64,000 nucleotides of DNA, from contig JAGBDR010000004.1 of the NCBI GenBank assembly GCA_017937385.1, positions 57,540 through 121,539 of the forward strand, given 5' to 3'. Origin of the DNA: Parabacteroides sp. GTDB lineage: Bacteria > Bacteroidota > Bacteroidia > Bacteroidales > Tannerellaceae. Numbering within the stretch: position 1 is the first letter of the stretch; each line of letters opens with the position of its first letter. The position numbers and the translations under genes are program-made. Under the pieces are notes generated by a model. That model ran no database searches, was not told the origin of the DNA, and saw only the letters and a list, made by a program, of their open reading frames with translations. Below are positions 35,301 to 43,230 of this stretch, piece by piece.

Positions 35301-36319
35301 CCCATTTTTATCAAGGCAACCACAATTATAAGGGGAGCGGGATCGGTTTGGCATACGCCCGCAAACTGGTGGAACTGCATGGTGGGAGTATAGGTGCCTG
35401 CAAAAATGAAGATGGTGGTGCTACTTTCTATTTTGATTTGCCGTTGGAACAGACGATGGCTTTGGGAGAGCCGGACAGCGATGTCAGCTCTGTCGGAGGA
35501 GAGACCGGAGAGGCTGAGCTTCGGGTGGTACCGGCCGATTTGTCTTTTGCAAAATATACGGCTTTGGTGGTTGAAGACGAACCGGAATTGCGTAGCTATT
35601 TGTCCGGTGTCTTGCAGGCGGAGTTCAAGAATGTATATGTGACCGGTGACGGTGAGGAGGCCTGGGAGTTTTTGAAACAATCTCAGCCGGATATCATCAT
35701 CAGTGATGTCATGATGCCCCGGATGGATGGATACGAGTTATGCCGCCGGATTAAGAATGATTTGAAGGTCAGCCATATTCCGGTGATATTGTTGACCGCT
35801 AAGGCTGATCCGGCAAGTTCGGTCGAGGGATATAAGTCTGGGGCGGATATCTATCTGGCAAAACCTTTTGATGTGGATTCTTTGATGGTCATTTTGCAGA
35901 ATGTGCTGCGACAACGGGAACAACTGCGGGCGCGTTACCGGGAATCCGGCTGCTTGTTCTCTCCCAAAGAAGATGCCGTGAGCAATGCGGATGAACAATT
36001 CATGCAGAAATTGAATCTGTTGATTCATGAGAATCTGGCCAATCCGGATCTGAACGTCGCCTTTATCGCTTCCGGTATGGCGATGAGCCGTACGACGCTT
36101 TATAGCAAGTTTAGTCAATTGTCGGATATTTCGATCGGCGATTACGTGACCCGGTTCCGTATGGTCGAAGCTACCCGTTTGCTTTCTTCCCACAAAGAGA
36201 TGAGCATTCAGGACGTGGCGGATCGTACCGGTTTTTCCAGTGCCCGTTATTTTAGTACGGTTTTCAAACAGAATTATGGAATGACTCCGACTGAATATCG
36301 TCGTAATAATCAGGCATGA
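32387..36319 (+). CDS. Hybrid two-component system regulator (HTCS)
   Basis: A 1310-residue one-protein sensor and transcription factor. After a signal peptide, a periplasmic pair of beta-propellers (repeats such as GVLWIGTRFGLNRFD, NIWVGTSRGLATFD) and a Y_Y_Y domain bind ligand. One helix lies near 758-778, HisKA has its phospho-His in SHELRTPLTL (about 810), and HATPase has GSGIGLAYARKLVELHGG. A receiver with DVMMPRMDG (Asp near 1105) and a C-terminal AraC HTH (about 1205-1310, ending YGMTPTEYRRN) complete it. A TATTTTTG -7 box lies at 32356-32363. It presumably senses a glycan breakdown product and controls this locus in addition to the ECF/FecR pair. Confidence 0.95.
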   Translation: MQVLGRYKQVYLLFFFLFLTGTLQAIPRYYFKQISLADGLSQSSVKCVLVDDRGVLWIGTRFGLNRFDREKITVYQEEHDNPYSLPYNDVVFLEEDAERNIWVGTSRGLATFDRNSRKFDCLELDGEPIVATCCLLMPEGVYFFGAKGVYYYSYAEKKIGKCQLNDTMPLSVPNRAYLYDEKEEKIILSFRGNGIWWYYPKKGTMERVPFIQERNIPALFQDSLGRTWVSVYNKGVYCYDRGGRLVEHLETPERLTHNVVQDMQEKDGELWLATDGGGINIYNYADRTVKGIMHLPGDRHSLPVNSFASLYIDDEGNIWAGSILGGLIGIKPVYMTTYRDAPPGATYGLSFQSVASMYEDHDGKIWMGTDGGGMDLFDPKSETFQEYRQTENMKIVSIMPYNDSELLLSLFGVGIYRFNKKTGECREFPLNWGNVRQDLFLCGNSVCLRRMDDDRFCLLTDNYLFVYDHRKHQFESFSENMLPNFQAPRFVAGDSCYIGTSAGLYVLDFPARELRPIFLPGDGIGTITAVKQGKDRRFWLGTTSGLYVYDRALQKLDTVETKRFIGVMSLAFDNRDQLWVSTHEGLYAYVPKEKRIVVLGESDGVFTHEFLPQAALESVYGDIYMAGVEGVVRIRPDQKFQEEKDFSVSLINLALDGSFIHQDGLFGEQEISIPWDYSSLGLSVIVKEKDLIRKKLFRFYIKGDREDLLETSSHAFSFPALSPGNYELWVSYSKRNGDWSIPLKLLVVHVVPPLWRRAWFWAVLVLLLVTVAAWIVRSVMKRKERELAWTMKEHERKFYEEKVRFMVNISHELRTPLTLIYAPLKRLLKSGRVTDEEVSKQLDGLLLQTCRMQEIVDMVLEAQRSDTNGDVMDIRFHNIADWIRTVTDDFAQEFEARGIRLEYKLDASVEKIPFDAAKCRVVLSNLLINAMKFSDPNTLLVIRTERMGAFLRISLADQGIGLDHVDMDRLFSHFYQGNHNYKGSGIGLAYARKLVELHGGSIGACKNEDGGATFYFDLPLEQTMALGEPDSDVSSVGGETGEAELRVVPADLSFAKYTALVVEDEPELRSYLSGVLQAEFKNVYVTGDGEEAWEFLKQSQPDIIISDVMMPRMDGYELCRRIKNDLKVSHIPVILLTAKADPASSVEGYKSGADIYLAKPFDVDSLMVILQNVLRQREQLRARYRESGCLFSPKEDAVSNADEQFMQKLNLLIHENLANPDLNVAFIASGMAMSRTTLYSKFSQLSDISIGDYVTRFRMVEATRLLSSHKEMSIQDVADRTGFSSARYFSTVFKQNYGMTPTEYRRNNQA

Positions 36320-36384
36320 GTTGGAAATCTGCGATGGGTTGCACAAAAGCCTGGAAAATGCGGATTGTAATGGAGAGTGTAAGA

Positions 36385-36418
36385 GGGGTGTCATATTGTT
36401 AAAAATGACAATATCCCC
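36385..36418 (+). terminator. Terminator of the HTCS gene
   Basis: GGGG...ATATTGT pairs with ACAATAT...CCCC around an A-rich loop, followed by TTTT. It lies 65 bp after the HTCS stop. Confidence 0.65.
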
Positions 36419-36422
36419 TTTT

Positions 36423-36988
36423 AGAGCGTTTTTCTATTTTGCATGAAATTTCGGACAAGTTGTGACTGACGTTTTTCTCCTTTACCTCGGTATGAATGAA
36501 CAGCCGGTAAAATGAGATCGGCACAAAATCAGAAAAGCAGTTCTTTTTGTCAGTAAAAAGCAGGAAATCCTGACAGAGTGAAAAAGCTGAACTCCCGGAG
36601 AATCACCTGTAGCAAATAAAAGTTCCCTCCGATCCGAATATCTCAAAAGAAATTTTACCCTTTTCCGCCATGAGGAGGGACTTCATCGCCGTGAAGTCCC
36701 TCCTCATGGCTCCCGAAGCCGGACTTCAGGCGATATGAAGTCGGACTTCACGGCGATGGCGACCGTCTTCAGGGTAAAAAACTGCGCACTTCGCGGATGA
36801 AATCCCGTTTTCCATCATTAAAGAGCGAATTTCTCAGCTATTTACAAAGGTTGTATATTTTCATTAAAGAAACGAAATTATACAATAAGGGTTGTTTTTG
36901 AGAGTCATGGGATTGATTGGGGGGTGATCTCGAAATATCCTCTAAAAATAGAAAGTGAAGGCTTTCGGGTGTTTGGATTCTCGTATAC
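36423..36988. other. Gene-free interval
   Basis: No coding frame of gene quality is seen on either strand here. The stretch holds a cluster of GGACTTCA-containing hairpins at 36669-36770 (listed separately) and otherwise low-information sequence, ending at the promoter of the ADP-ribosylglycohydrolase gene. Confidence 0.6.
36669..36708. repeat. Perfect 17-bp inverted repeat with related copies
   Basis: CATGAGGAGGGACTTCA (36669-36685) and its exact complement (36692-36708) enclose a 6-nt loop. Two further GGACTTCA copies linked to GGCGAT follow within 70 bp. The stem is long enough to be a strong terminator or a REP-like element. Confidence 0.8.
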
Positions 36989-37019
36989 TTTGGAGGTAAC
37001 GAACTGTTTTGTATATTTG
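36989..37019 (+). promoter_or_regulatory. Promoter of the ADP-ribosylglycohydrolase operon
   Basis: TTTG (36989-36992), exactly 19 bp, TATATTTG (37012-37019): a consensus Bacteroidetes promoter 24 bp before the ATG at 37043. Confidence 0.78.
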
Positions 37020-37042
37020 TCTGTAAATAAAAATGAAAGAAT

Positions 37043-37822
37043 ATGATTGGTGCAATAGCTGGGGATATTATCGGTTCCGTGTATGAGTTTGATAATATAA
37101 AGACAACGGTTTTTCCGTTATTTACAAGGGGTAGTAGTTATACAGATGATACGATTATGACGGTTGCCATAGCGGATTGGCTATTGCATGGAGGTGATCT
37201 TGTTCAGGTGATGCTTCGTTACGGTAGGGAATATCCGTGTCCGATGGGTGGTTATGGAGGGCGTTTCGGGCAATGGCTTTGCGAAACGAATCCGCAGCCT
37301 TACAATAGTTGGGGCAATGGTTCGGCTATGCGGGTCAGTGCTGTGGGATGGATGTTCGACTCGTTGGAAAAGACATTGGAAGTGGCGAAGGAAACAGCTG
37401 TGGTTACTCATAATCATATTGAAGGAATAAAAGGCGCACAAGCGACTGCAGCTGCAATTTATCTTGCGCGGATCGGAAAAAGCAAGCCGGAAATCAGGCG
37501 ATATATCCAAGCAACATTCTCTTATGACTTGAACCGGACTTGTGATGAAATCAGACCGGATTACTTTTTTGATGAGAGTTGCCAAGGAACCGTACCAGAA
37601 GCGATTATCGCGTTTCTGGACAGTACGGATTTTGAAAATGCAATTCGCCTGGCCGTCTCTCTTGGAGGTGATAGCGATACATTGGCTTGCATAACAGGAG
37701 GAATCGCAGAAGCCTATTATGGAATCCCCGATGATTTCGCAGAAGAAATACTAAGACGATTGCCGGCCGCTTTTGTCCGGGTGATCGAGGAACTACATGG
37801 AGAAAATAAGAAAAAAGTATGA
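37043..37822 (+). CDS. ADP-ribosylglycohydrolase (DraG family)
   Basis: A 259-residue Mg-dependent hydrolase that removes ADP-ribose from proteins or nucleic acids. Metal ligands are visible in SYTDDTIMT (Asp35, Asp36) and GGDSDTLACITGG (Asp210, Asp212). The compact length equals short DraG-like proteins of bacteria and phages. It overlaps the following gene by 4 bp (ATGA), so the two are translationally coupled. An ADP-ribosyltransferase-like DUF3990 gene lies 6 kb downstream, although nothing shows that the two act on the same target. Confidence 0.9.
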   Translation: MIGAIAGDIIGSVYEFDNIKTTVFPLFTRGSSYTDDTIMTVAIADWLLHGGDLVQVMLRYGREYPCPMGGYGGRFGQWLCETNPQPYNSWGNGSAMRVSAVGWMFDSLEKTLEVAKETAVVTHNHIEGIKGAQATAAAIYLARIGKSKPEIRRYIQATFSYDLNRTCDEIRPDYFFDESCQGTVPEAIIAFLDSTDFENAIRLAVSLGGDSDTLACITGGIAEAYYGIPDDFAEEILRRLPAAFVRVIEELHGENKKKV

Positions 37823-38460
37823 AAATGGATAAGAAACAGCAAATAGATTTATTGCAGGAAATAGTAGAGCAATCTTATAAATTATTGATAAATAAGATTA
37901 GCTTTGGTGGGCTTGTTTTGGATAAAGAAGATGATTTTCGAAAGGAATTGGGAGATGCCCTGAGAAAAAGTTGGGAACTTTATGGATTTAAAGCCGAAGA
38001 TAAATTTAATTTGAATTTGAAATATAGTATACCTTCATCTTTAAAAGATACAGATATAGAAAAGTTAAAATTGCATATAGATATAGTTGTCGAGTACAAT
38101 GATGTAAAAGCTGCGATAGAGCTGAGGTTTTTTAAAAAAGTAAATTATCGTGAACCTAATAATAGATGTGATGCTTTTATTGATTTGAGAGATCTTGAAT
38201 TTTATAAAAAACATGGTATAGATATCGGCTTTTTCATAGTAGGTACAGACCATACTCATTATGTGAATCAAAAATCATATTCGCTTCATACAGGCGATTT
38301 TGATATGAGAGATGGAACGGAATATCAAGCTGATACAGAATTGAAATATAAAACTGAAAATCCTTATATAAAAAATTCTATTGTATTGGAACAAGATTAT
38401 GTATTTAAATGGGATAGAATAAAGAATAGCAATCTGTATTTTTTAAAGGTTAAGGTATGA
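37819..38460 (+). CDS. Uncharacterised protein with possible PD-(D/E)XK-like fold
   Basis: A 213-residue protein of no family I recognise. The middle has LKLHIDIVVEYNDVKAAI followed by ELRFF: Asp88, then Glu101 and Arg103, which resembles the D...ExK core of restriction-like nucleases with Arg in place of Lys. CDAFIDLRDLEFYKKHGIDIGFFIV after it suits the next helix and strand. It is AT-rich and translationally coupled to the DraG-like gene, suggesting the two work together or form an accessory cassette. Nuclease function is inference from the motif only. Confidence 0.55.
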   Translation: MKMDKKQQIDLLQEIVEQSYKLLINKISFGGLVLDKEDDFRKELGDALRKSWELYGFKAEDKFNLNLKYSIPSSLKDTDIEKLKLHIDIVVEYNDVKAAIELRFFKKVNYREPNNRCDAFIDLRDLEFYKKHGIDIGFFIVGTDHTHYVNQKSYSLHTGDFDMRDGTEYQADTELKYKTENPYIKNSIVLEQDYVFKWDRIKNSNLYFLKVKV

Positions 38461-38486
38461 AATAACCTTTGGAATTACTAATGATT

Positions 38487-38524
38487 AAATCGTGGGGTAG
38501 AAAATAAAGATCTACCCCCGATTT
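38487..38524. terminator. Bidirectional terminator
   Basis: AAATCGTGGGGTAGA pairs with TCTACCCCCGATTT (one-base bulge) around a 9-nt A-rich loop, between the 213-residue protein gene and an opposing small frame. Confidence 0.7.
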
Positions 38525-38530
38525 GAGCAT

Positions 38531-38737
38531 TTATAGATCACTGTTGTTAGTGCTCTTCAAGTTTTGATTTTCTTTGTTCTTTTTTGTTAACTTTTTAAGA
38601 CAATGTTCCATCCCTTTTAAAGAATGTATCATTGAAATTCTGTATGAATCAGCAGTAGACATAACCTCTTTTTCTGATTTTATAAGAACCCATCCTTCGG
38701 CTCCTCCTCTCCATCTTGCATCGTTTTTTTTAGTCAT
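38531..38737 (-). CDS. Possible small protein (68 residues)
   Basis: A short frame beginning MTKKNDARWRGGAEGWVLIK and ending in a Lys/Asn-rich tail, preceded by an A-rich leader. It stops at the bidirectional terminator and fills the gap between two real genes. It is the only coding candidate in 38461-38821. No family is recognised; the balanced, hydrophilic composition makes expression possible. Confidence 0.4.
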   Translation of the reverse strand: MTKKNDARWRGGAEGWVLIKSEKEVMSTADSYRISMIHSLKGMEHCLKKLTKKNKENQNLKSTNNSDL

Positions 38738-38821
38738 TTTATTTTGTTTAATTGGATTTGTATATCATTTTAATGATTGTTTGATATAAAGGGTATGAAA
38801 GAACATCGTGATAATGTTTGG

Positions 38822-39397
38822 TTAATCCTTTATCTCTTTAATCACACGGCATGGATTTCCAACAGCAATACTGTGAGGCGGTATATCACGTGTTACGACA
38901 CTACCTGCGCCAATGGTCGTACCGTCTCCGATGCTCACGCCTGGCAGGATAATGCTTCCTCCACCAATCCAAACGTTCTTTCCTATATTTACGGGTGCGG
39001 TGAGCGATTTCCAAAAACAGCTGTTTTTACCTAATCGTTCCTGCGGTATGGTCGGATGGAAAACCGTATAGATATGTACACCCGGACCTATTCCTGAATA
39101 GTCACCTATGGTGATGGTGTTGCAATCTAAAAAAACACAATTCATATTTATTTCTACATTTCTTCCAATATGTATGTTTTCACCGTAGTCTACAAAGATC
39201 GGTGCTGAAATCCACACGTTTTCTCCTCTTGAACCGATTAATTTATCCAATAAAACGGATAGTTTTTCTGTATCATCAGACGGAGTATTGTTGTATTCTT
39301 TCTGCAATTGTTTGGCCAAATGCCATCTGTTGATTAATTCAGTGTCTCTGCAATCATAAAGCTCTCCTGCGAGCATCTTTTCTTTTTCAGTTCTCAT
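38822..39397 (-). CDS. Sugar O-acetyltransferase (maltose/galactoside acetyltransferase family)
   Basis: A 191-residue left-handed beta-helix acyltransferase using acetyl-CoA. The N-terminal EKMLAGELYDCRDTELI is the Mac domain. Hexapeptide repeats run through NIHIGRNVEINMNCVFLD, ITIGDYSGIGPGVHIYT and VNIGKNVWIGGGSIILPGVSIGDGTTIGAGSVVTRDIP, ending IAVGNPCRVIK. The catalytic His lies in the YTVFHP segment. The start MRTEKEKMLAG at 39397 is preferred over a longer frame. It is probably a cytoplasmic detoxifying acetylase of excess sugars; no partner is nearby. Confidence 0.9.
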   Translation of the reverse strand: MRTEKEKMLAGELYDCRDTELINRWHLAKQLQKEYNNTPSDDTEKLSVLLDKLIGSRGENVWISAPIFVDYGENIHIGRNVEINMNCVFLDCNTITIGDYSGIGPGVHIYTVFHPTIPQERLGKNSCFWKSLTAPVNIGKNVWIGGGSIILPGVSIGDGTTIGAGSVVTRDIPPHSIAVGNPCRVIKEIKD

Positions 39398-39516
39398 GAT
39401 ATCACTTAAATCTTTAACACACAGCACTACTTAAATCAGCAGTAAAGATAAGCATTTCATTATTTAGTACAACAAAATGTTATTGGAATATTGGATTAAT
39501 ACGTTGAAAATGAAGA

Positions 39517-39556
39517 AAAACTTCGTTATCTATGACAGTCGTGTGAGAGCGGCATT
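39517..39556 (+). pseudogene. 40-bp copy of part of the 264-residue protein gene
   Basis: This stretch matches 42498-42537 with one mismatch and in the same orientation. It encodes NFVIYDSRV of that protein, but no open gene surrounds it. It lies just before a copy of the oxyR 3' end, so the two fragments appear to be left over from an earlier copy of the region. Confidence 0.8.
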
Positions 39557-39580
39557 TGTCAGCAGGGATATGAGTTAAAT

Positions 39581-39771
39581 CATACCTCCCGCAACCTCGC
39601 TTGTAGCGTGCGCATCTCTTTCGTGATGGATTTCTTGATGTTTTCGATCAGGATAACTGCGATTGAATGGCGGATGAAGTCTTCGCGGGTGACCCAGACG
39701 ATTTCACGGGCCGGCTTGGGGATGGCGAACGGTCGTACCAGCTCTTTTTGCTGTTCGCTTAGCTGATGGAT
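39581..39771 (-). pseudogene. Detached copy of the oxyR 3' end
   Basis: These 191 bp align without gaps to 43985-44175, the last 62 codons of oxyR, with about 12 mismatches. The frame is still open and most differences are conservative: WVTREDF replaces WITRKDF. The rest of the gene is missing, so it is a non-functional fragment. The direct orientation relative to intact oxyR makes the 4.4 kb between the copies look like inserted or duplicated DNA. Confidence 0.88.
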
Positions 39772-39872
39772 ATTATTGATTTAAGGAGGGTGATGTTTAA
39801 TATTTTCTCGGAATTGGAAGAGATGGGAAAATACCAAAATCCATTACGTCATGACGGACTTGATTTATAATC

Positions 39873-40736
39873 TTAAGGATTGTTGTACAAATTAATCATA
39901 TTCTGTGCTTCTTCTTTGATCCTTTGTTGGATGGAAAGAGGGGAGAGAACCTTGATGTTTTGGCCGTAAGATAATAGTTTCTGTAATAGTTCGATGGAAA
40001 AAAAAGCAGTGAATTGAAAAATATCTTTTTTTATTTCTTGTTGTGAATGGTGAATAGGGCTTGTTCGCAAATAAGGGCTATAGGATGGAGAAACTTCAAG
40101 AGTGATGGTATGCAGTTCTAAGTGAGGAGCATAAGTTATTCCGTAACAATCTTTAAAATAAAGTTGATTGTTGAAATCGGCCGGGATGGAATAAGATATT
40201 GTAGTCTGTTCTATGCACATTATTCTGTCTAAAGCAAATGTGCGGATTTGTTGGTGGTAATCAGAGAAACCCAATACATACCAACGTTGTTGAAAGGCTT
40301 TCAGGCAATAGGCTGAAAATAGGGTCGTGTAGGGCTTTTTATCGAATGGATGATAAGTCAATTGTATTTGTTCGGATGCGTCCATTGCTTCTAATAATTC
40401 AGACAAATAGAAATAACCGGTAGCGGGTTCTTCCAAGAGAATTCGCTCTTGCTGATTTTTATACTTTTGTAATGTGGTGGATACGGACAAGGTTTTCAAA
40501 AGCCAGTTGTGTACACTGTTTTTTTTGAATATTTCTGCATCTTCGAAATAGTATTCATGTGTTTGTGCATTATAGGATATAGTTGTATCAAACAAACGTT
40601 CGACCTTGTTTTTGGTTTCTTGAAAGGTGCGTCTGTTTAAGGGCTTTCCGTAGCTGATATTGCTTCTTGACCATTCCTGCTCTATTTGAAAACGGGTTGC
40701 TCTTTTTTTGCGATATAAAAATTCTGCGAGCCACAA
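39873..40736 (-). CDS. WYL-domain transcriptional regulator
   Basis: A 287-residue regulator: an N-terminal winged helix (EFLYRKKRATRFQIEQEW...KPLNRRTFQETKNKVERLF), a central WYL domain (QIQLTYHPFDK, YCLKAFQQRWYVLGF, IRTFALDRI) and a C-terminal WCX extension. WYL proteins bind nucleotides or ssDNA-like ligands and often control defence genes. The frame has no ATG at its front; it opens at TTG (40736), while ATGAT sits 2 bases out of frame just upstream, so the start may have been damaged by a small indel. It is divergent from the 296-residue unknown gene, whose promoter it may control. Confidence 0.82.
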   Translation of the reverse strand: MWLAEFLYRKKRATRFQIEQEWSRSNISYGKPLNRRTFQETKNKVERLFDTTISYNAQTHEYYFEDAEIFKKNSVHNWLLKTLSVSTTLQKYKNQQERILLEEPATGYFYLSELLEAMDASEQIQLTYHPFDKKPYTTLFSAYCLKAFQQRWYVLGFSDYHQQIRTFALDRIMCIEQTTISYSIPADFNNQLYFKDCYGITYAPHLELHTITLEVSPSYSPYLRTSPIHHSQQEIKKDIFQFTAFFSIELLQKLLSYGQNIKVLSPLSIQQRIKEEAQNMINLYNNP

Positions 40737-40854
40737 TGCTTTGTGGCTGTTATCATACTAACAATTTTTTGAGAGCAAAAATAGAAAAAAATATCAAGTG
40801 CACATGTTTTTTGTGCACCAATGATAGAACTTTGCAGTAAAATAAAAAATAGAT

Positions 40855-41745
40855 ATGGAACAGATAAATGAAATTTTTTTTGGAGAACATGGTTTGACTT
40901 CCACTTCTGCGGATCATTTAGCAAATATTGCTCAAGAAATCATAACTTGTCATGAGGAAAAGTTGAAGAATATGAGTTTTATAACAACGAAAGTTGACAT
41001 AATAGGATCGCCTGCGTATTCAGAAAAGATGGTAAATATCGGATATGATGAAATTTTTTTGCAACAAATCCCGAATTTGTTGGAAGAAATGATTGAAATG
41101 AATGCTTTTTGTGCTTGGATTAGAGAAGCTATTAAAGCAAAAAATAGTGAGTTGAAAAAACTTGATGAAATGGATGCTGAAGAATGGTGTAAAAAGAGTG
41201 GTATTGAATTCTATAAAGAACCCGAACGGCCGAAGGTATTATGTGCAAGTGATATTATTGCCAGAATGAATATTAAAGAGCGGAATGAATACTATCAGTT
41301 AGAAGCTGCTGCTGCAACAATTGGTAAGTGTATACATAAAGATGGAACTTTGTCGAAAGCGCGAAACGAGCTTCAGTGTAAGCTTGTAAAGCCGATAAAT
41401 ACAGATGGTGCTGGAAGGGAAATGTTAATTTATTCTCATTCGCCTTCTGTTGGTATGTCGCAAGTTGAGAATTTATTTTTTGAACTTCAGAAATGGCATC
41501 GCAGTAATGAACAGAAATTGAATAAAATCAAGTTTAGCATAAAGAAATTGGTGGAGGAAGAAAATTTGAAAAATATGCAGGAATATAATGTTGAGCTTAA
41601 AAAAGCTAAATCGAATATGATGGCTCAATTGGCTACTTTTAATGAATGGCAGATAAAAGAGCGAACCCGGTTGTCTAATCTTAAAATAGTAATACCAAAT
41701 AATTTGCAGAGTACTTATGACAAACTTACTCTATTAGAAAAATAG
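40855..41745 (+). CDS. Uncharacterised 296-residue coiled-coil protein
   Basis: I do not recognise the family. The N-terminal two thirds are mixed helix-rich sequence (LTSTSADHLANIAQEIITCHEEK, then VNIGYDEIFLQQIPNLLEEM). The C-terminal third is charged and likely coiled coil (KIKFSIKKLVEEENLKNMQEYN). There is no signal peptide or membrane helix, so it is cytoplasmic. It is divergent from the WYL regulator with 118 bp between starts. Low GC and position within the oxyR-repeat-bracketed segment mark it as accessory. The WYL neighbour hints at defence or stress, which is inference only. Confidence 0.7.
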   Translation: MEQINEIFFGEHGLTSTSADHLANIAQEIITCHEEKLKNMSFITTKVDIIGSPAYSEKMVNIGYDEIFLQQIPNLLEEMIEMNAFCAWIREAIKAKNSELKKLDEMDAEEWCKKSGIEFYKEPERPKVLCASDIIARMNIKERNEYYQLEAAAATIGKCIHKDGTLSKARNELQCKLVKPINTDGAGREMLIYSHSPSVGMSQVENLFFELQKWHRSNEQKLNKIKFSIKKLVEEENLKNMQEYNVELKKAKSNMMAQLATFNEWQIKERTRLSNLKIVIPNNLQSTYDKLTLLEK

Positions 41746-42034
41746 GGAAGGTAGTTGAAACTTAAATCTCAATGGATTTTAATTCAACTTTTGAAGAGAA
41801 GAGATAGACTTTTATTTTTACTTTTAATGATTCTGCGAAGTTATTAGGAACATATAGTTAATGAATGTTCCTGTCTTTGCCTTTTGTCATGGTCTTTGTC
41901 TTTGTCGTGGTGTCGTTTATATACACCGGTAGGTCTTTTTCTTCTCTTACTTCTTTTAATTTGAATATATTTAGACTATTCATTCCAAATTGCTAAATTT
42001 GCATGATTAGTAAAAACTTAATAGAGACTATATT

Positions 42035-42829
42035 ATGGAAGCAGAGAATATAAGGGTGGTGGATCAATTCGTCGATTGGTTGTTGGATAAGATTGATAAT
42101 AAATTTGAACATGGATATGTCAATCGGAAAACAAATCAGCCTTGGTGTTGTTTGAACGTTTATGATGCATACGAGAAATATGAATGGCCTTTTTCTGTAG
42201 GACAGGGAGAAAAGAAAGGGAGAACGTTTGAAGAGAGCGAACATTTATTGAAGCAGTTGTCCGGAAATTTGAAAGATTCACTTTTGAGAGAAGATAATGA
42301 TTTGTGTAGGTATACCTGTTTGAAGGTACTTGAATGGGGTGGTGTTTTGCGTGGAAACCGTGAGAAGATAGAGATGCTGAGTGAAGAAGATGGATTGGTT
42401 CGATATTTGAAAGCAGTTCCGGATAAGTTGAAACAGAACGAATATGAAGGTGTGTATATGAATTCCGGATTTACGAAGATTTATTCTCTTTATATTGAAA
42501 ACTTCGTTATCTATGACAGTCGTGTGGGAGCGGCATTGGGTTATCTTGTCAGAAAATTTTGTCAGGAATCCGGTAACGATATTCCCGATGCTTTGCGGTT
42601 TGCTTATGGTAAAGGACGTGGAAATCGGAATCGGAATCCGGATCCGGTGAGAAACCGTTTTCCCTTGTTGAGTAACAGAAACCATGTTGAAAACAATTTG
42701 AAAGCAAATCGATTGTTGCAAAAGGTGCTTTCCCGTCCTTCCAAGTTTACGAAGTTGCGTCCTGATAATGCTTTAAGAGCATTGGAAGCAGCTTTGTTTA
42801 TGATTGGTTATCAGCTGCCTGATAAATAG
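42035..42829 (+). CDS. Uncharacterised 264-residue protein
   Basis: I do not recognise the family with confidence. The segment YMNSGFTKIYSLYIENFVIYDSRVGAAL (given here only in part: FTKIYSLY, YDSRVGAALGYLV) faintly recalls helix-hairpin-helix glycosylase-like proteins. A basic, Asn/Arg/Pro-rich linker (RGNRNRNPDPVRNR) follows, and the C-terminus ends in ALRALEAALFMIGYQ. A TAAATTTG -7 element at 41994-42001 precedes the ATG by 33 bp. A 40-bp piece of this gene is duplicated at 39517-39556. Confidence 0.7.
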   Translation: MEAENIRVVDQFVDWLLDKIDNKFEHGYVNRKTNQPWCCLNVYDAYEKYEWPFSVGQGEKKGRTFEESEHLLKQLSGNLKDSLLREDNDLCRYTCLKVLEWGGVLRGNREKIEMLSEEDGLVRYLKAVPDKLKQNEYEGVYMNSGFTKIYSLYIENFVIYDSRVGAALGYLVRKFCQESGNDIPDALRFAYGKGRGNRNRNPDPVRNRFPLLSNRNHVENNLKANRLLQKVLSRPSKFTKLRPDNALRALEAALFMIGYQLPDK

Positions 42830-42996
42830 AAGTCTGTGATGCATTGATTATCTGCAATCGGATATCGAGAGAAATAGTTCCTTCTATTGGTCCGATGTTT
42901 AAAGGAAATGGTTACTTTTGTCTTAAATATAAATATGCAGGTGGGTTATGGCGACGATTTATCCGGTAGGCATACTGATTAAAAAAATAGAATAAT

Positions 42997-43230
42997 ATGA
43001 ACTATGCAGATAATGAGACATATAGACGTATTCATTTTGCTGTCATGGCGATAGAAAGCGGTGCCCGCAAATTGGGGATTTCCGGTAAGGAAATGCATGA
43101 CAGGTTGCAGAAACAGGGGTTGATACATCGCCGTCTGATAAGGAAATATGAGGACCTTCATACGCAAAGCCTTGATTGGGTGGCAGATGATATTTGTGAG
43201 ACATTGTTAAATTGGGAGGCTGAAGTATGA
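42997..43230 (+). CDS. DUF3791-like small protein
   Basis: A 77-residue helical protein (HFAVMAIESGARKLGISGKEMHDRLQ...YEDLHTQSLDWVADDI). The GxSGKExxxxLxxxG...LHTQ pattern is that of DUF3791 proteins, which lie beside DUF3990 genes. It overlaps the DUF3990 gene by 4 bp, so translation is coupled. As the first gene of a toxin-like cassette it may be an antitoxin or chaperone for the ADP-ribosyltransferase-like product. A TACTTTTG -7 box is found at 42913-42920. Confidence 0.65.
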   Translation: MNYADNETYRRIHFAVMAIESGARKLGISGKEMHDRLQKQGLIHRRLIRKYEDLHTQSLDWVADDICETLLNWEAEV

